Below, piece by piece: positions 19,351 to 27,700 of a DNA stretch of 64,000 bases. This DNA is from Isochrysis galbana (taxonomy: Eukaryota; Haptophyta; Isochrysidales; Isochrysidaceae): the NCBI GenBank assembly GCA_018136815.1, contig CM030933.1, positions 7,355,137 to 7,419,136 on the forward strand, given 5' to 3'. Below the pieces are notes generated by a model. It was not told the DNA's origin, ran no database searches, and saw only the letters and a list, made by a program, of their open reading frames with translations. The translations under genes and the position numbers were made by a program. Every line of letters starts with the position of its first letter. The first letter of the stretch is position 1.

Positions 19351-20182
19351 CGACCACCAGGCGGTCCGCCACGAACTCGACGTACTCCTTCATCTGCGAA
19401 GCATTCATCCCGATGAGTCCGACTGGAAGTGCGTCGTTTACGAAGGATTTTTCGTGATCGACCGCCTGCGTGACAAGCTCGCGGAGCGTGCCCTCGTCGA
19501 GCTTGTGCATGAGCATGCCGTACAGGTGGCAAGCCAAGTCGCAGTGCATGCCCTCGTCACGCGAGATGAGCTCGTTCGAGAAGCACAGGCCGGGCATTAG
19601 GCCTCGCTTCTTGAAGAAGAAGATCGCACAGAACGACGCTGAGAAGAAGATCCCTTCGACCACCGCAAATGCCACGAGGCGCTCGGCGAACGGGCGGTCG
19701 GCCCGCAGCCATCGCAGGGCCCACTCTGCCTTGCGAGCGACTGAGGGCACGGTCTGAGTGGCCCTGAGGAGGTTGTTCTTCTCCGCAGTATCACGAACAA
19801 GCGTGTCAATCAGCAGGCTGTAGGTCTGTGCATGGACGTTCTCAATCATGATCTGGAATCCGTAGAAGCACCTGGCCTCGGCCACCTTCACATCGTCCGA
19901 GAAGCGAGCACACAGGTTCTCGTTGACGATCCCGTCCGAGGCGGCGAAGAAGGCGAGTACGCGCGAGAGGAAGTGGCGCTCTTCGTGGGTCAACTGGTCA
20001 CGCCAATGTGCGACGTCGCTCGCCAAGTCGATCTCCTCTGCCGTCCAGATCGAGGCCTGCGCGCGCTTGTACATCTCCCACAGCGAGGGGTGGCGGATAG
20101 GGTAGAGGACGAAGCGCTCGCCATCCGAGTCATTCAGGAGCGGCTCGTCGGAGTCCGTGGAGTTGACTGCGAAGGTCTGCAT
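19345..20182 (-). pseudogene. Ribonucleotide reductase small subunit (class Ia, R2), C-terminally truncated
   Basis: R2 carries the diiron-tyrosyl radical that lets the large subunit make deoxynucleotides. Metal ligands and the radical site are visible in order: [24 protein letters not shown] with YSLLID (Glu, His, radical Tyr), [10 protein letters not shown], and [14 protein letters not shown]. Similarity to eukaryotic R2 continues to [15 protein letters not shown] and stops at about 19350. The frame then runs antisense through the capsid-like gene to 19262. The usual last 60 or so residues, including the C-terminal peptide that docks on the large subunit, are gone, so this product could not form a normal holoenzyme. 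No introns. Large algal viruses often carry R2. A host origin is possible but less likely inside these TIRs. Confidence 0.85.
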
Positions 20183-20330
20183 GTGATAAGGGTCGCTGGC
20201 GGGGTTCGAACGTGCTCTGCATGAGTGCGGAGAAAAAAATTCTTGGCGTCACCACAAGCTGAGTGGGGGGTGGGGGAGGATATAACCTCCGATTTGGCCG
20301 TTGGGGGAGTATCCTTGAATCTGGTCACCA
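20183..20330. promoter_or_regulatory. Divergent region between R2 and the right-end ORF
   Basis: 148 bp separating two outward-facing starts. It contains the second copy of the 36-bp motif (20248-20283) aimed at the plus-strand ORF, and an A-run at 20232-20239 (AAAAAAAT). Confidence 0.6.
20248..20283 (+). promoter_or_regulatory. Shared 36-bp upstream motif, copy 2
   Basis: GTCACCACAAGC, then TGAGTGGGGGGTGGG and AGGATAT, 33 of 36 identical to 15732-15767. It ends 47 bp before the ATG at 20331. The two copies are in direct orientation and lie outside the TIRs, so TIR duplication does not explain the similarity. Confidence 0.7.
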
Positions 20331-20695
20331 TGTCTCGCGGTGCTATCTCTTGGAATCTCGCTAATCCTCACATTCGTTGTGAGTGTTGCAAGGACATCAA
20401 ACATCCGTGGTTTGTTTACTACGGTATCGAAGGCGATGGGCTTGAATCACGCCCATGTGTGAAAATCGCACTAGCCGAAAATGTTGATGTCCTGCAAGCT
20501 AAATACCGCGAAGGCGGTTTTGGCGATTGGCAGATCCAATGCAACTTCATCGGTTGCAAGGACCGTAAGCGAGCTATGGAAATAAGTAACATGATTCATG
20601 AGGAACTCAACATAGACATCCACAAGGCAATCAATAAAGGTAAGCTGCAGGAGTATATTACTAAATTCAATAGCACTGTTTTGGCACGTGAGTAG
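20331..20695 (+). CDS. Small ORF, possible T5orf172/GIY-YIG-like protein
   Basis: 121 residues starting MSRGAISWNLANPHIRCECC. A CECC cluster precedes WFVYYGIEGDG and VKIALAENVDVLQAKY; a helical RAMEISNMIHEELN segment follows. The order 'VYYG... VKI... Y...' then a Glu-containing helix vaguely recalls the T5orf172 branch of GIY-YIG nucleases, but I would not assign it without a profile search. Codon use is AT-richer than in host genes. It is intact and preceded by the shared promoter motif, so it may be co-regulated with the nuclease at the other end. Confidence 0.5.
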
Positions 20696-20821
20696 ACTGT
20701 AATAGTGAGGGGGTTTCGCGCTGGAAACAGTATCTTCCCCCTTAGTGAGTTGTAGACTGTCTAACATCAAGTTTACACTCATTGTGCGCGCTGCGCGGGC
20801 CGGCTGAGCGCTGCGCGTGCG

Positions 20822-21243
20822 CGGCTGTCCCTTGCTGCGCATGGCTGCCCCTTGCTGCGTGCGGGCTGCGTGCAGCTGGCTGCCGACCTGTGCAGCTGGA
20901 CACAGACGCACAGACGGACGGCGCGCAGCCACGGGCGGCAAGGGGCGGCCGATCGCAGCTCCACGGAAACTCACTGGTGGCCGGGCGGCAGGCCTCGCCG
21001 AAAAGGCGAAGCTATAAACCCGGTGGAAGACTGAGTTGGATGATCCACGTGGACCTCGTGGCCTGCCCCGACAGGGCCCGGTCCTCACTCCCGAAAAGTC
21101 TGCGGGTCGAACCCCGGCGCCGCTCGGCCGAAAAAATTTTTTTGACGGGTCTGGCCTCGTGCGGCGGGTGGATGCCAAATGGGCCGGCCTGGAGCCCCTT
21201 TTTGCTGGACTTGGCCCTACCCACAAAAATCCCCCACATTGTC
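20822..21243 (-). repeat. Right terminal inverted repeat (422 bp)
   Basis: Reverse complement of 15291-15712, ending CCCCCACATTGTC at 21243. Both copies begin and end at exactly matching points, so the TIR length is well defined. The flank changes abruptly to AT-rich DNA (TATTCATCCATAAAAATTTG), unlike the GC-rich left flank. Confidence 0.95.
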
Positions 21244-22177
21244 TATTCATCCATAAAAATTTGTTAAAAATTAAAATTTGTGCGATGTTGCGTTAGTTTT
21301 CGGAGTTTTCTTGTTGGTGAGTGCGAGTGATGGGGTGGTGTCACGTGGGCCCCTCGTCGCGATGTAGCGTGCTCCCTCCCCCTCTCTCAAGACTTCTCGT
21401 CACTCTGTGCCCCTAGCTTGCCCCATTGAGACTTGCCCACGATCAAGCTTCGGCTTGATTCGACACGATGGAGTGAGGGGGGCGCGAGGCCCCCATTGAC
21501 ACCCACTTATAAAAGTAGGTTGCCCTTAAGAATAGACTTAGTTTGGGCAAAGGTAATTAGTCATAGTCAAATGGTGACGCCGTCGTAAGAAAGGTATCAC
21601 TGAATTAGAGGTCGGCGGCACTTTTCGTGTTCGGGGGGGGGGGGGGGGGGCTGCCGCCTCGTCAGGGGGGGGGGCGTTGGGATTGCAATCTTGATCGCAC
21701 TGATGTCACCTTGGTCTTGCTTGCGTCTTGGGGTTTGTGGGCTATCAATCTCACGGCAGGTGTTGAGTCCTCGCGGGAGGGGGGGGGGGGGGGAGGCGGG
21801 GTGGGGGGGGGGGGGGGCAGAAGGGAAGATAACCTCTGCCAAACCAAAGGAGCACAAAGTCGACAATTTCGCGGAACCAAAACAACCAACCACCTGAGGA
21901 CCGCTCCACATTCCTTGTTCTTGCGAACAGGCCTACCCGACAGAGCAGCGTATGCAGGAGGGGCTCCATACGTTGTGGTTTGCACAACTCGGCATAGCGC
22001 GGCAGACATGTAGTCGGCCAACCATTAATTCAGCGAGCAGCTCAATCGATCGCCACATAAAAATGTGTCAAGAATTACACCACACGAACCTCCTCACTCA
22101 CATCAGTGGCGAGCAAAACGGCCGCCTGGCTTCTTCATGTCCGAAATATATTCGAAACGCTTGGCCAAATAGACGTG
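21244..22177. other. Intergenic with dispersed repeat and G-run microsatellites
   Basis: 21463-21522 is a copy of the dispersed block ending CACTTATAAAAGTAGGTTG. G runs of more than 10 occur at 21633-21650, 21665-21672 and 21780-21820. No gene is recognised. The ORFs covering the G runs exist only because poly-G/poly-C lacks stops. Confidence 0.6.
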
Positions 22178-23197
22178 TCACGCGTTCTTTACCTTCCTTG
22201 CGCCCCTCAACAACTTCTCGTCGGCGGCCGCCAATCTGAAGTTGTGCTCCACAATCTGCATATTCTCCGCCTCAGCTGCGAAGAGCTTGTTGAAATCAGG
22301 CGGCTGTCCCGGTTGGCCCTGCTGTCCCATCCCCATTTGCTGCTGCATAATCGCAGAGTCGTCAGTGGATGCGCCGGAGCCCAAGACAATTGAGTAGAGG
22401 CCGCGCATGCCGAACATGGCCAGGATGTACCTGCACGAGGGCAGCATAAGATGCGGTGAAGGCTACCATCCACATGCAAGAGGGGCAGGATTGGTGCTTC
22501 CATGGCAGTGTGCATCACGGCCGATATTGGTCAGCTGTGCACCATGACATGGAAGTGATGTACGCGGTGTCAAGCGTCTTCAGGTCGACGCCGCGTTGCA
22601 GCATCCCCTTGAACGAGGGCGTGAGCGGGAAGGGGATCTTTCCAAGCACGAAGCCGGAGAAGAAATGCGGGATCACCGACATCATGATCATCTGGGGCAC
22701 CATCATGGTCATGTTGCCTTGCATCATCTTGGTCATCATATTAGGGTCCTGAAATGGGGAGCGCACGGAGATGCTGCCGTCAGAGCGGAGCTGTCGGCAC
22801 ATCCCGATCTCCCGCCCCTTCTCGCCTTCCCCGTCCTCCCCCCCCTCCCCCCACACTTTTATGCCTAGCACGCCCCCAGCCGCCTGCTCTTCACGACCTG
22901 CATCATGGACATAGGGTTGGGCGCCTCCTGCTTCTGCATGAGTAGCCCCTTCTCCTTCTCCACAAAGTAGTGCTTGCGCGCCGCGAACGCCGCGGGGGGG
23001 ACCCAGCCAGCGTTTGCACGCAGCCGTCGCGAGCGCATCAGTGTGTTGTTCTGCTGCACGGTCTCCCTCTTGGTGGGCTCGGCGCCCTTCATCATCTTGG
23101 TGACGTTGTTGCGCAGTAGACCCATTAGGAACATGATGATGAAGATCGGGATCAGCACCCAGTCGCGGATCGACGGGTCGAGCACCAGGTCCTCCAT
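22178..23197 (-). CDS. EMC3: ER membrane protein complex subunit 3 (EMC3), three exons
   Basis: EMC3 is the Oxa1/YidC-like core subunit of the ER membrane complex that inserts transmembrane helices. Exons 23197-22898, 22748-22543 and 22430-22178 give 759 nt (252 residues), close to the family length of about 260. The N-terminus MEDLVLDPSIRDWVLIPI starts the first membrane helix (IFIIMFLMGLL). The cytosolic coiled segment carries TLMRSRRLRANAGWVP. Exon 2 encodes the hallmark helix region with FSGFVLGKIPFPLT-x-SFK-x-MLQ-G and LDTAYITSMSW. Exon 3 encodes YILAMFGMRGLYSIVLG and an acidic tail. All junctions are GT-AG and in phase. The intron between exons 1 and 2 is C-rich. Identification is firm. 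Confidence 0.95.
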
Positions 23198-23944
23198 TAC
23201 TCCTCTCCTCACTCTCCTCTTTTCAACCCGCTCCCTCTCCCTCTCGCCTCGTCTAACTAACCTACTCGAGACGCCTTTTCTCTCTCTCTTCACATAACAC
23301 TAGAGTAGAGTAGATACATAGAAACTCTTTCCGCCCGCCCACACGGCGCCGCGGTCCACGGCGGGATTTCTTGTAGTAAAAATATATTACTCAGTACATC
23401 TGTCCAGACATACTTCCAGTGTTAGTGTCGTTGGCTGCTTATCAGCTTTTTGAGATAAGCAAGACTCTGAGGTTGCTGAAGCCGTACAAGGGCTTCATGC
23501 TTGAGAGCGCACTGGTGGTGCGCTAGTTTGCGGCCTCTCTCGATTCCCCTGCAGTGGCAATGTGGCAATGGGCTGATGCTCATGGGCTCATTGCGCATTG
23601 CGCGAAACCTCTCGCCTCTGCCCTAGCTGGGAAACACAGCCGGGGCTTCTCCAAACACAGGAAACACGGTCTGTGTTTGGGTTTCGTAGAAACACAGCCA
23701 AACATAGTCCCAAACACAGCGGGGGAGCGGGGGGCCTCTACCTCTACCTACTATCTATAACTGTAACTCTCTCTAAAAGTATAGTACTATAGTATATAGT
23801 ACTTTATTGTAGATTGTCAATATCAATATGCCCCGCGCTCGGCTCCGCTGCTCCGCTCCCCCCGCGCGCGGCCCCGCGCTACGCTCCCTTGTGACCGTGT
23901 GACCGTGCCCCCCCCCCCCCCCTCCTCTCTCCTCCCTCACACCC
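23198..23944. other. Intergenic with AAACACAGC repeat block
   Basis: 23620-23720 carries several AAACACAG repeats (TAGCTGGGAAACACAGC at its start), also found at 38565-38690. In both places the block is followed about 100-230 bp later by an ATG-TCT start of related proteins. 23770-23815 is AT-rich with a TATAGTAC palindromic run. No gene. Confidence 0.6.
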
Positions 23945-25117
23945 ATGTCTAACCCCAACCTCGACCGTTCCTGGCGCGCGCGCGCAACGACGAGGCGGAC
24001 GAGCAGACGAGGCAGACCCTGCCGAGACACCGACACCCCGCGGCAGGAGAGGGCACCCACGGCCGTTGCGCCGTTGCGCCCCTGCAGTGGGCCGTGCTCC
24101 TCAACGGAGCGCGAGGCGAGCGGGCGGCCGTCCTGCAAGACGACGACGAGGCATGATGTGACGAAGAGGCCCTGCCCGCCGTGCGTGCATGGCAGGCCGG
24201 GAAGCATGACCACCGTTGGCATGCTCCCCGCCCGCGCCACCGGCCTGAGTCAGCCTGTCCTTCAGTGGCCGCCTCCGTCTCCACCACCGCCCTCGCCGCC
24301 TCCTCCATCGCCACCACCCCCTTCGCCGCCGCCTCCATCGCCCCCACCGCCGTCACCGCCGCCTCCGTCTCCACCACCGCCCTCTCCACCACCACCCTCA
24401 CCGCCGCCCCCCTCTCCGCCACCTCCATCTCCGCCACCACCATCTCCGCCACCTCCATCGCCACCACCCCCTTCGCCGCCGCCTCCGTCGCCCCCACCGC
24501 CGTCACCGCCGCCTCCGTCTCCACCACCGCCCTCTCCACCACCACCCTCACCGCCGCCCCCCTCTCCACCGCCCCCCTCTCCGCCACCTCCATCTCCACC
24601 ACCTCCATCTCCGCCACCTCCATCTCCTCCACCTCCATCTCCACCGCCGCCTTCGCCGCCACCTCCCTCGCCGCCGCCGCCGTCGCCGCCGCCGTGGGCG
24701 AGCGCGCGCGCGCCGTGCCGCGCCACGCCATCGAGCCTCAGCAGACGATCGAGGTACTCGAAGAGCTTGCTTGAGCACGGCGCCGAAGTCGACGACAAGG
24801 GAGGAAAGAGGGTCTTCTACACCCCGCTGATCCAGTGCGCCAAGCTTGGGCACGTGGACTGTGCGCGCATTCTCGTCGACTTTGGCGCGAGCGTCAACGA
24901 AGTGCAAGAGATGGGCGCCTATGATGGCCTGACGGCCGCCCACATCGCAAAGCTCAAGGGGCACGTCGACATCGAGCGCATGCTTGTGCAAACACGCGAC
25001 GGCGTGCCTGTGTGGAGCGGCGCGTGCGCCAAGTCTGTGCAAGGTTGCAGGCTACGCACCGCACATTTCCTCCAAAGACTGGGCGGACTACGCAGGCGCC
25101 AAGCGCTGGGAAGCTAG
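23945..25117 (+). CDS. Proline-rich (SPPPP repeat) protein with C-terminal ankyrin repeats
   Basis: 390 residues. The N-terminus (MSNPNLDRSWRARA) is related to the ORF at 38795. Residues about 104-250 are an uninterrupted array of some two dozen Ser-Pro(3-4) units, the extensin/pherophorin-type composition of algal cell-wall proteins. The DNA is a TC(T/G)CC(A/G)CC minisatellite. Residues about 270-350 hold two ankyrin repeats (YTPLIQCAKLGHVDCARIL, then LTAAHIAKLKGHVDIERML). No signal peptide is seen, which argues against secretion. The join of a wall-type linker to ankyrins may be real or may reflect an unrecognised intron. The frame ends at 25117, just before a scaffold gap, so it could be incomplete. 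Confidence 0.5.
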   Translation: MSNPNLDRSWRARATTRRTSRRGRPCRDTDTPRQERAPTAVAPLRPCSGPCSSTEREASGRPSCKTTTRHDVTKRPCPPCVHGRPGSMTTVGMLPARATGLSQPVLQWPPPSPPPPSPPPPSPPPPSPPPPSPPPPSPPPPSPPPPSPPPPSPPPPSPPPPSPPPPSPPPPSPPPPSPPPPSPPPPSPPPPSPPPPSPPPPSPPPPSPPPPSPPPPSPPPPSPPPPSPPPPSPPPPSPPPPSPPPPSPPPWASARAPCRATPSSLSRRSRYSKSLLEHGAEVDDKGGKRVFYTPLIQCAKLGHVDCARILVDFGASVNEVQEMGAYDGLTAAHIAKLKGHVDIERMLVQTRDGVPVWSGACAKSVQGCRLRTAHFLQRLGGLRRRQALGS

Positions 25118-25138
25118 GGTCGCCGGTGCTCGACAAAG

Positions 25139-25238
25139 NNNNNNNNNNNNNNNNNNNNNNNNNNNNNNNNNNNNNNNNNNNNNNNNNNNNNNNNNNNNNN
25201 NNNNNNNNNNNNNNNNNNNNNNNNNNNNNNNNNNNNNN
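25139..25238. other. Scaffold gap (100 N)
   Basis: Exactly 100 Ns between the ankyrin-coding frame and a dispersed repeat. The true distance is unknown. Confidence 0.99.
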
Positions 25239-25320
25239 ACGGGCCCACCCCGGGGGGTGTCCGCGATGGAGAGAGGGGGGCGCGAGGCCCCCATTGACCC
25301 CCACTTATAAAAGTAGGTTG
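25239..25320 (+). repeat. Dispersed repeat ending CACTTATAAAAGTAGGTTG
   Basis: ACGGGCCCACCCCGGGGGGTG, CGCGATGGAGAGAGG and GCGAGGCCCCCATTGACC are followed by a TATAAAA box and the shared end AGTAGGTTG. Copies lie at 6098-6140, 21463-21522 and 40012-40107. All are in plus orientation here and all stop at the same 3' boundary. Confidence 0.75.
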
Positions 25321-25468
25321 CTCCTCGACTATTACATGTATATATATGCGCCACCGCGCCACCCGCCACCTCCAGCTTGGCGGCTAACGTCAGAAGCTCT
25401 ACACTAGGGTCTAGGTTGCCTTGTGTGCCTGTGGAGAGTCGTGAATAATGAATAAAGGGTATATGTTA

Positions 25469-25665
25469 CCCCCCAGGAGCCAACGCCCCCCGATAGCTAT
25501 CGGGGGGAATTTTTTCCCGATCGCCAACAGCCCCCCCGAGAGCTACCGGGGGACCGAGAAAATCCCCCGAGAGCTATCGGGGGATAGCTCCTGGGGGGTG
25601 CCGTAAGCGGACCCCCCGATAGCTATCGGGGGAAGAGGAAATCCCCCGATAGCAAACGGGGGGTT
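25469..25665. repeat. Cluster of CCCCCGATAGCTATCGGGGG hairpins
   Basis: At least four imperfect palindromes of the CCCCCGATAGCTATCGGGGG type are packed here, inside a larger inverted pair ACCCCCCAGGAGC (25469-25481) / GCTCCTGGGGGGT (25587-25599). A second cluster lies at 34740-34905 on the other side of the gypsy insertion. No coding content. Confidence 0.85.
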
Positions 25666-25854
25666 CCTCCTCTCTTTGGCTCGCTCTCCTTCTCTCTCTC
25701 TTCCCCCCTCCTATCCTCTGTTCTCCTTTCTCCTCTTTTCTCTGTTCTCTTTCTCCCACGTAAAAATAGTTTTTAAAACTTAGAGTATCTAACAGCTAAC
25801 AGTTTTAGAAATGACATAAAGTTACTAGGATTAATATTAAAATATAATACATAA

Positions 25855-25859
25855 GTACA
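25855..25859. repeat. Target-site duplication GTACA (left)
   Basis: GTACA directly adjoins the 3' LTR end at 25860. The same five bases directly follow the 5' LTR at 33828-33832. Five base pairs is the normal Ty3/gypsy duplication. Confidence 0.9.
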
Positions 25860-26712
25860 TGACGAATTGGGCTGGCCCACAGGGCCTGAGGGCAATGAGG
25901 AAGGATGCATGCCGGCGGCAGGCGCGGCGGAGGAGACGACTTCAGAGGTGCTGACGGGCTGAAGCCCGTCAGCAGAGGAAGGCGGGCAGGCGGGCTTGAG
26001 CGAGGGCGAGGACGGCGGCGAAAGCGACATGGAACGAGCGGCGAAAGGCGAGGGTGAGTGTGAGGAGGGCTGTGGTGGCAGGGGCTGGCGAGGCGAGGAG
26101 GGATTGTAGGGTCTGAGTGTTACGAGAGCGAGAGCGACGAGAGCGAGAGCGACGACGGATGACGACTGGCGACAGGCCGACGGACAAAGACACCCAGGAA
26201 AACACCCCGACTCTCGCCCCACGACTTTCTCACATAACTCGACTGAAATCAAACCCAAACACTCCGATCAGACAACAACGGACGACGATCAAAGGGCGAT
26301 CTGTCGGCGATCTTGTCTGGAACGGGAATCGCACCATAACGGAATCGAGGGGCAATCTTGCTACGCAGGATTCCAAGAGACCTACCAAATAAGACGAAAG
26401 GAGTGCGATGTGCCTAAGGGGGAGATGCGAAGAGGTCGCAAATTAAACCTGATTGCCCCCAGAAGCAGATAAAGAACCGCAGGGGAGATAGCAAATTAAA
26501 CCTATCTGCGAGGCGCCTGGGAGGAAGAGAGGTGGGGAAACTTCCCTTCTCTTTCGAGAGAAAGAGAGAGAGAGCGCTCCACAACCCCCGATCCCATGCA
26601 TCCAAGCGAAGCTTTTGACCGAGAACGCGAGAAAGCAGAGAATTATAACGATAAATACCGAACGACGAAGAGAAGAGCGAAGCCTAACGAGTGTCGATTC
26701 GCGAATGCGACA
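25860..26712 (-). repeat. 3' LTR of the gypsy element (853 bp)
   Basis: TG...CA termini on the minus strand. The first 704 bp match the 5' copy. It contains a short open frame starting MGLISVELCEKVVG that is also the start of the large ORF at the other end, so a translation start lies inside the LTR. Confidence 0.9.
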
Positions 26713-26984
26713 CCCCCCTGCTAGGATCGAGCGTCCCGCGAGGAAAAGAAGAGAACCTAACGGATGGCGGAGAGCTCCAAACAAGCCACGAGAAAGGCAG
26801 AAGAGCAATCCTCAACGAGACCGAACGAGCCCAGAGCGAATGAACGAATAAATTCGAAGAGCGAATGAAACATTTAATCCGAAGAGCGAATGAAACAATA
26901 AATCCGAATGGATAGAGAGCCACGCGCCCAACGCCGAACCAAGACGGAAGACGTGATGAGCGACGCACCGAGAAGTTACGAACA

Positions 26985-27180
26985 ATCGAGGACCGATGAG
27001 AACGCAGAACGACGAGAATCGAGAATCGAGAGTCGAGAGCGAGAAACGAAGAACGCGGAACGACGAGAATCGAGAATCGAGATCGAGAGCGAGAAACGAA
27101 GAACGATAAGAACGCGGAACGATGAGAATCGAGAATCGAGAATCGAAGAACGAACGACGAACGACGAACGACGAACTATA
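26985..27180. repeat. GAATCGA tandem tract in the gypsy 3' noncoding region
   Basis: Irregular tandem units (GAGAATCGAGAATCGAGAG, GCGAGAAACGAAGAACG and GCGGAACGAC). A related tract at 13722-13830 marks a relic of the same or a sister family. Confidence 0.8.
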
Positions 27181-27700
27181 AGAATAGTGCGCGGCGATCG
27201 AAGAGACAAGGGGTACCACACCCGTCCGGACGATGAGGTGTAGAATCGGCGGCCGGCGCGGCAGACCGCAGGACTCAACGCTGCAACCCATCCCCTTCTC
27301 TCTTTTACGAGAGTTTTACCTGGATGTTTGGGCGGTGTGGCGGCACCCAAGTTACAACGCGGCGTCTCCTGTTCTTCGATATATGAGTAGTCGAACAGCC
27401 AACGGCGAAAGGCGGCGAGATATCACGACGGGCTCGGCACGTCACTCGCGAGCTAAACGACGAGGTACGGGGGTCTCCTGACAGAGCGCAGCGAAAGGGG
27501 AGGGAGATCCATCCTCCGTGGTCGAAAGGGGGGGCGAGCCATACCTCTCTTCCCGCGGGGGGAACTATTCGGCGGCCGCGGGGGGGAAATTCGGCGACCG
27601 CGGGGGGGAACTGGAAAAGAATTCCCGTACGTTCCCGTACCGCGATCAAACGTAAACGACGGCGTTGATAGATATCGGGGGGGCGTGACAGTCGCGACTG

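Larger units (their letters stand above)
15291..21243. mobile_element. Virus-derived element with 422-bp TIRs (two capsid-like genes, RNR2, GIY-YIG)
   Basis: A 5953-bp unit with long inverted termini encloses compact, mostly intronless genes unlike the surrounding host genes. In order: TIR, SLX1-like nuclease (+), two overlapping small ORFs (-), two tiny membrane ORFs (+), capsid-like protein 1 (-), capsid-like protein 2 (+, broken), ribonucleotide reductase small subunit (-, broken), a small ORF (+), TIR. The gene set and TIR architecture resemble polinton-like viruses, though RNR2 and SLX1-like nucleases are also known from large algal DNA viruses. No DNA polymerase, primase-helicase, packaging ATPase, penton or integrase was found. 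No target duplication is visible at the TIR ends (left flank GCGACC, right flank TATTCA). I infer an integrated defective virus. Confidence 0.85.

Noticed and set aside
20180-20230. tRNA gene suggested by GGGGTTCGAACG at 20200
   Set aside because: Neither strand gives a T-stem that pairs or a cloverleaf.
15291-21243. Classification as a Maverick/Polinton transposon
   Set aside because: No retroviral-type integrase, protein-primed polymerase B, protease or 6-bp target duplication could be found. Only the TIRs and capsid-like genes point that way.
24262-24798. Gly/Asp-repeat protein antisense to the SPPPP array
   Set aside because: It is a mirror of the proline minisatellite. The plus-strand frame continues into real ankyrin repeats, so that strand is preferred.
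25469-25665. CRISPR-like array of GATAGC repeats
   Set aside because: Units are palindromic, unevenly spaced and variable, spacers are not of constant length, and the context is eukaryotic nuclear DNA.
26414-26605. Small ORFs duplicated at 26414-26605 and 33529-33720
   Set aside because: They are the two LTR copies of one retrotransposon; the duplication is LTR identity, not a gene pair.
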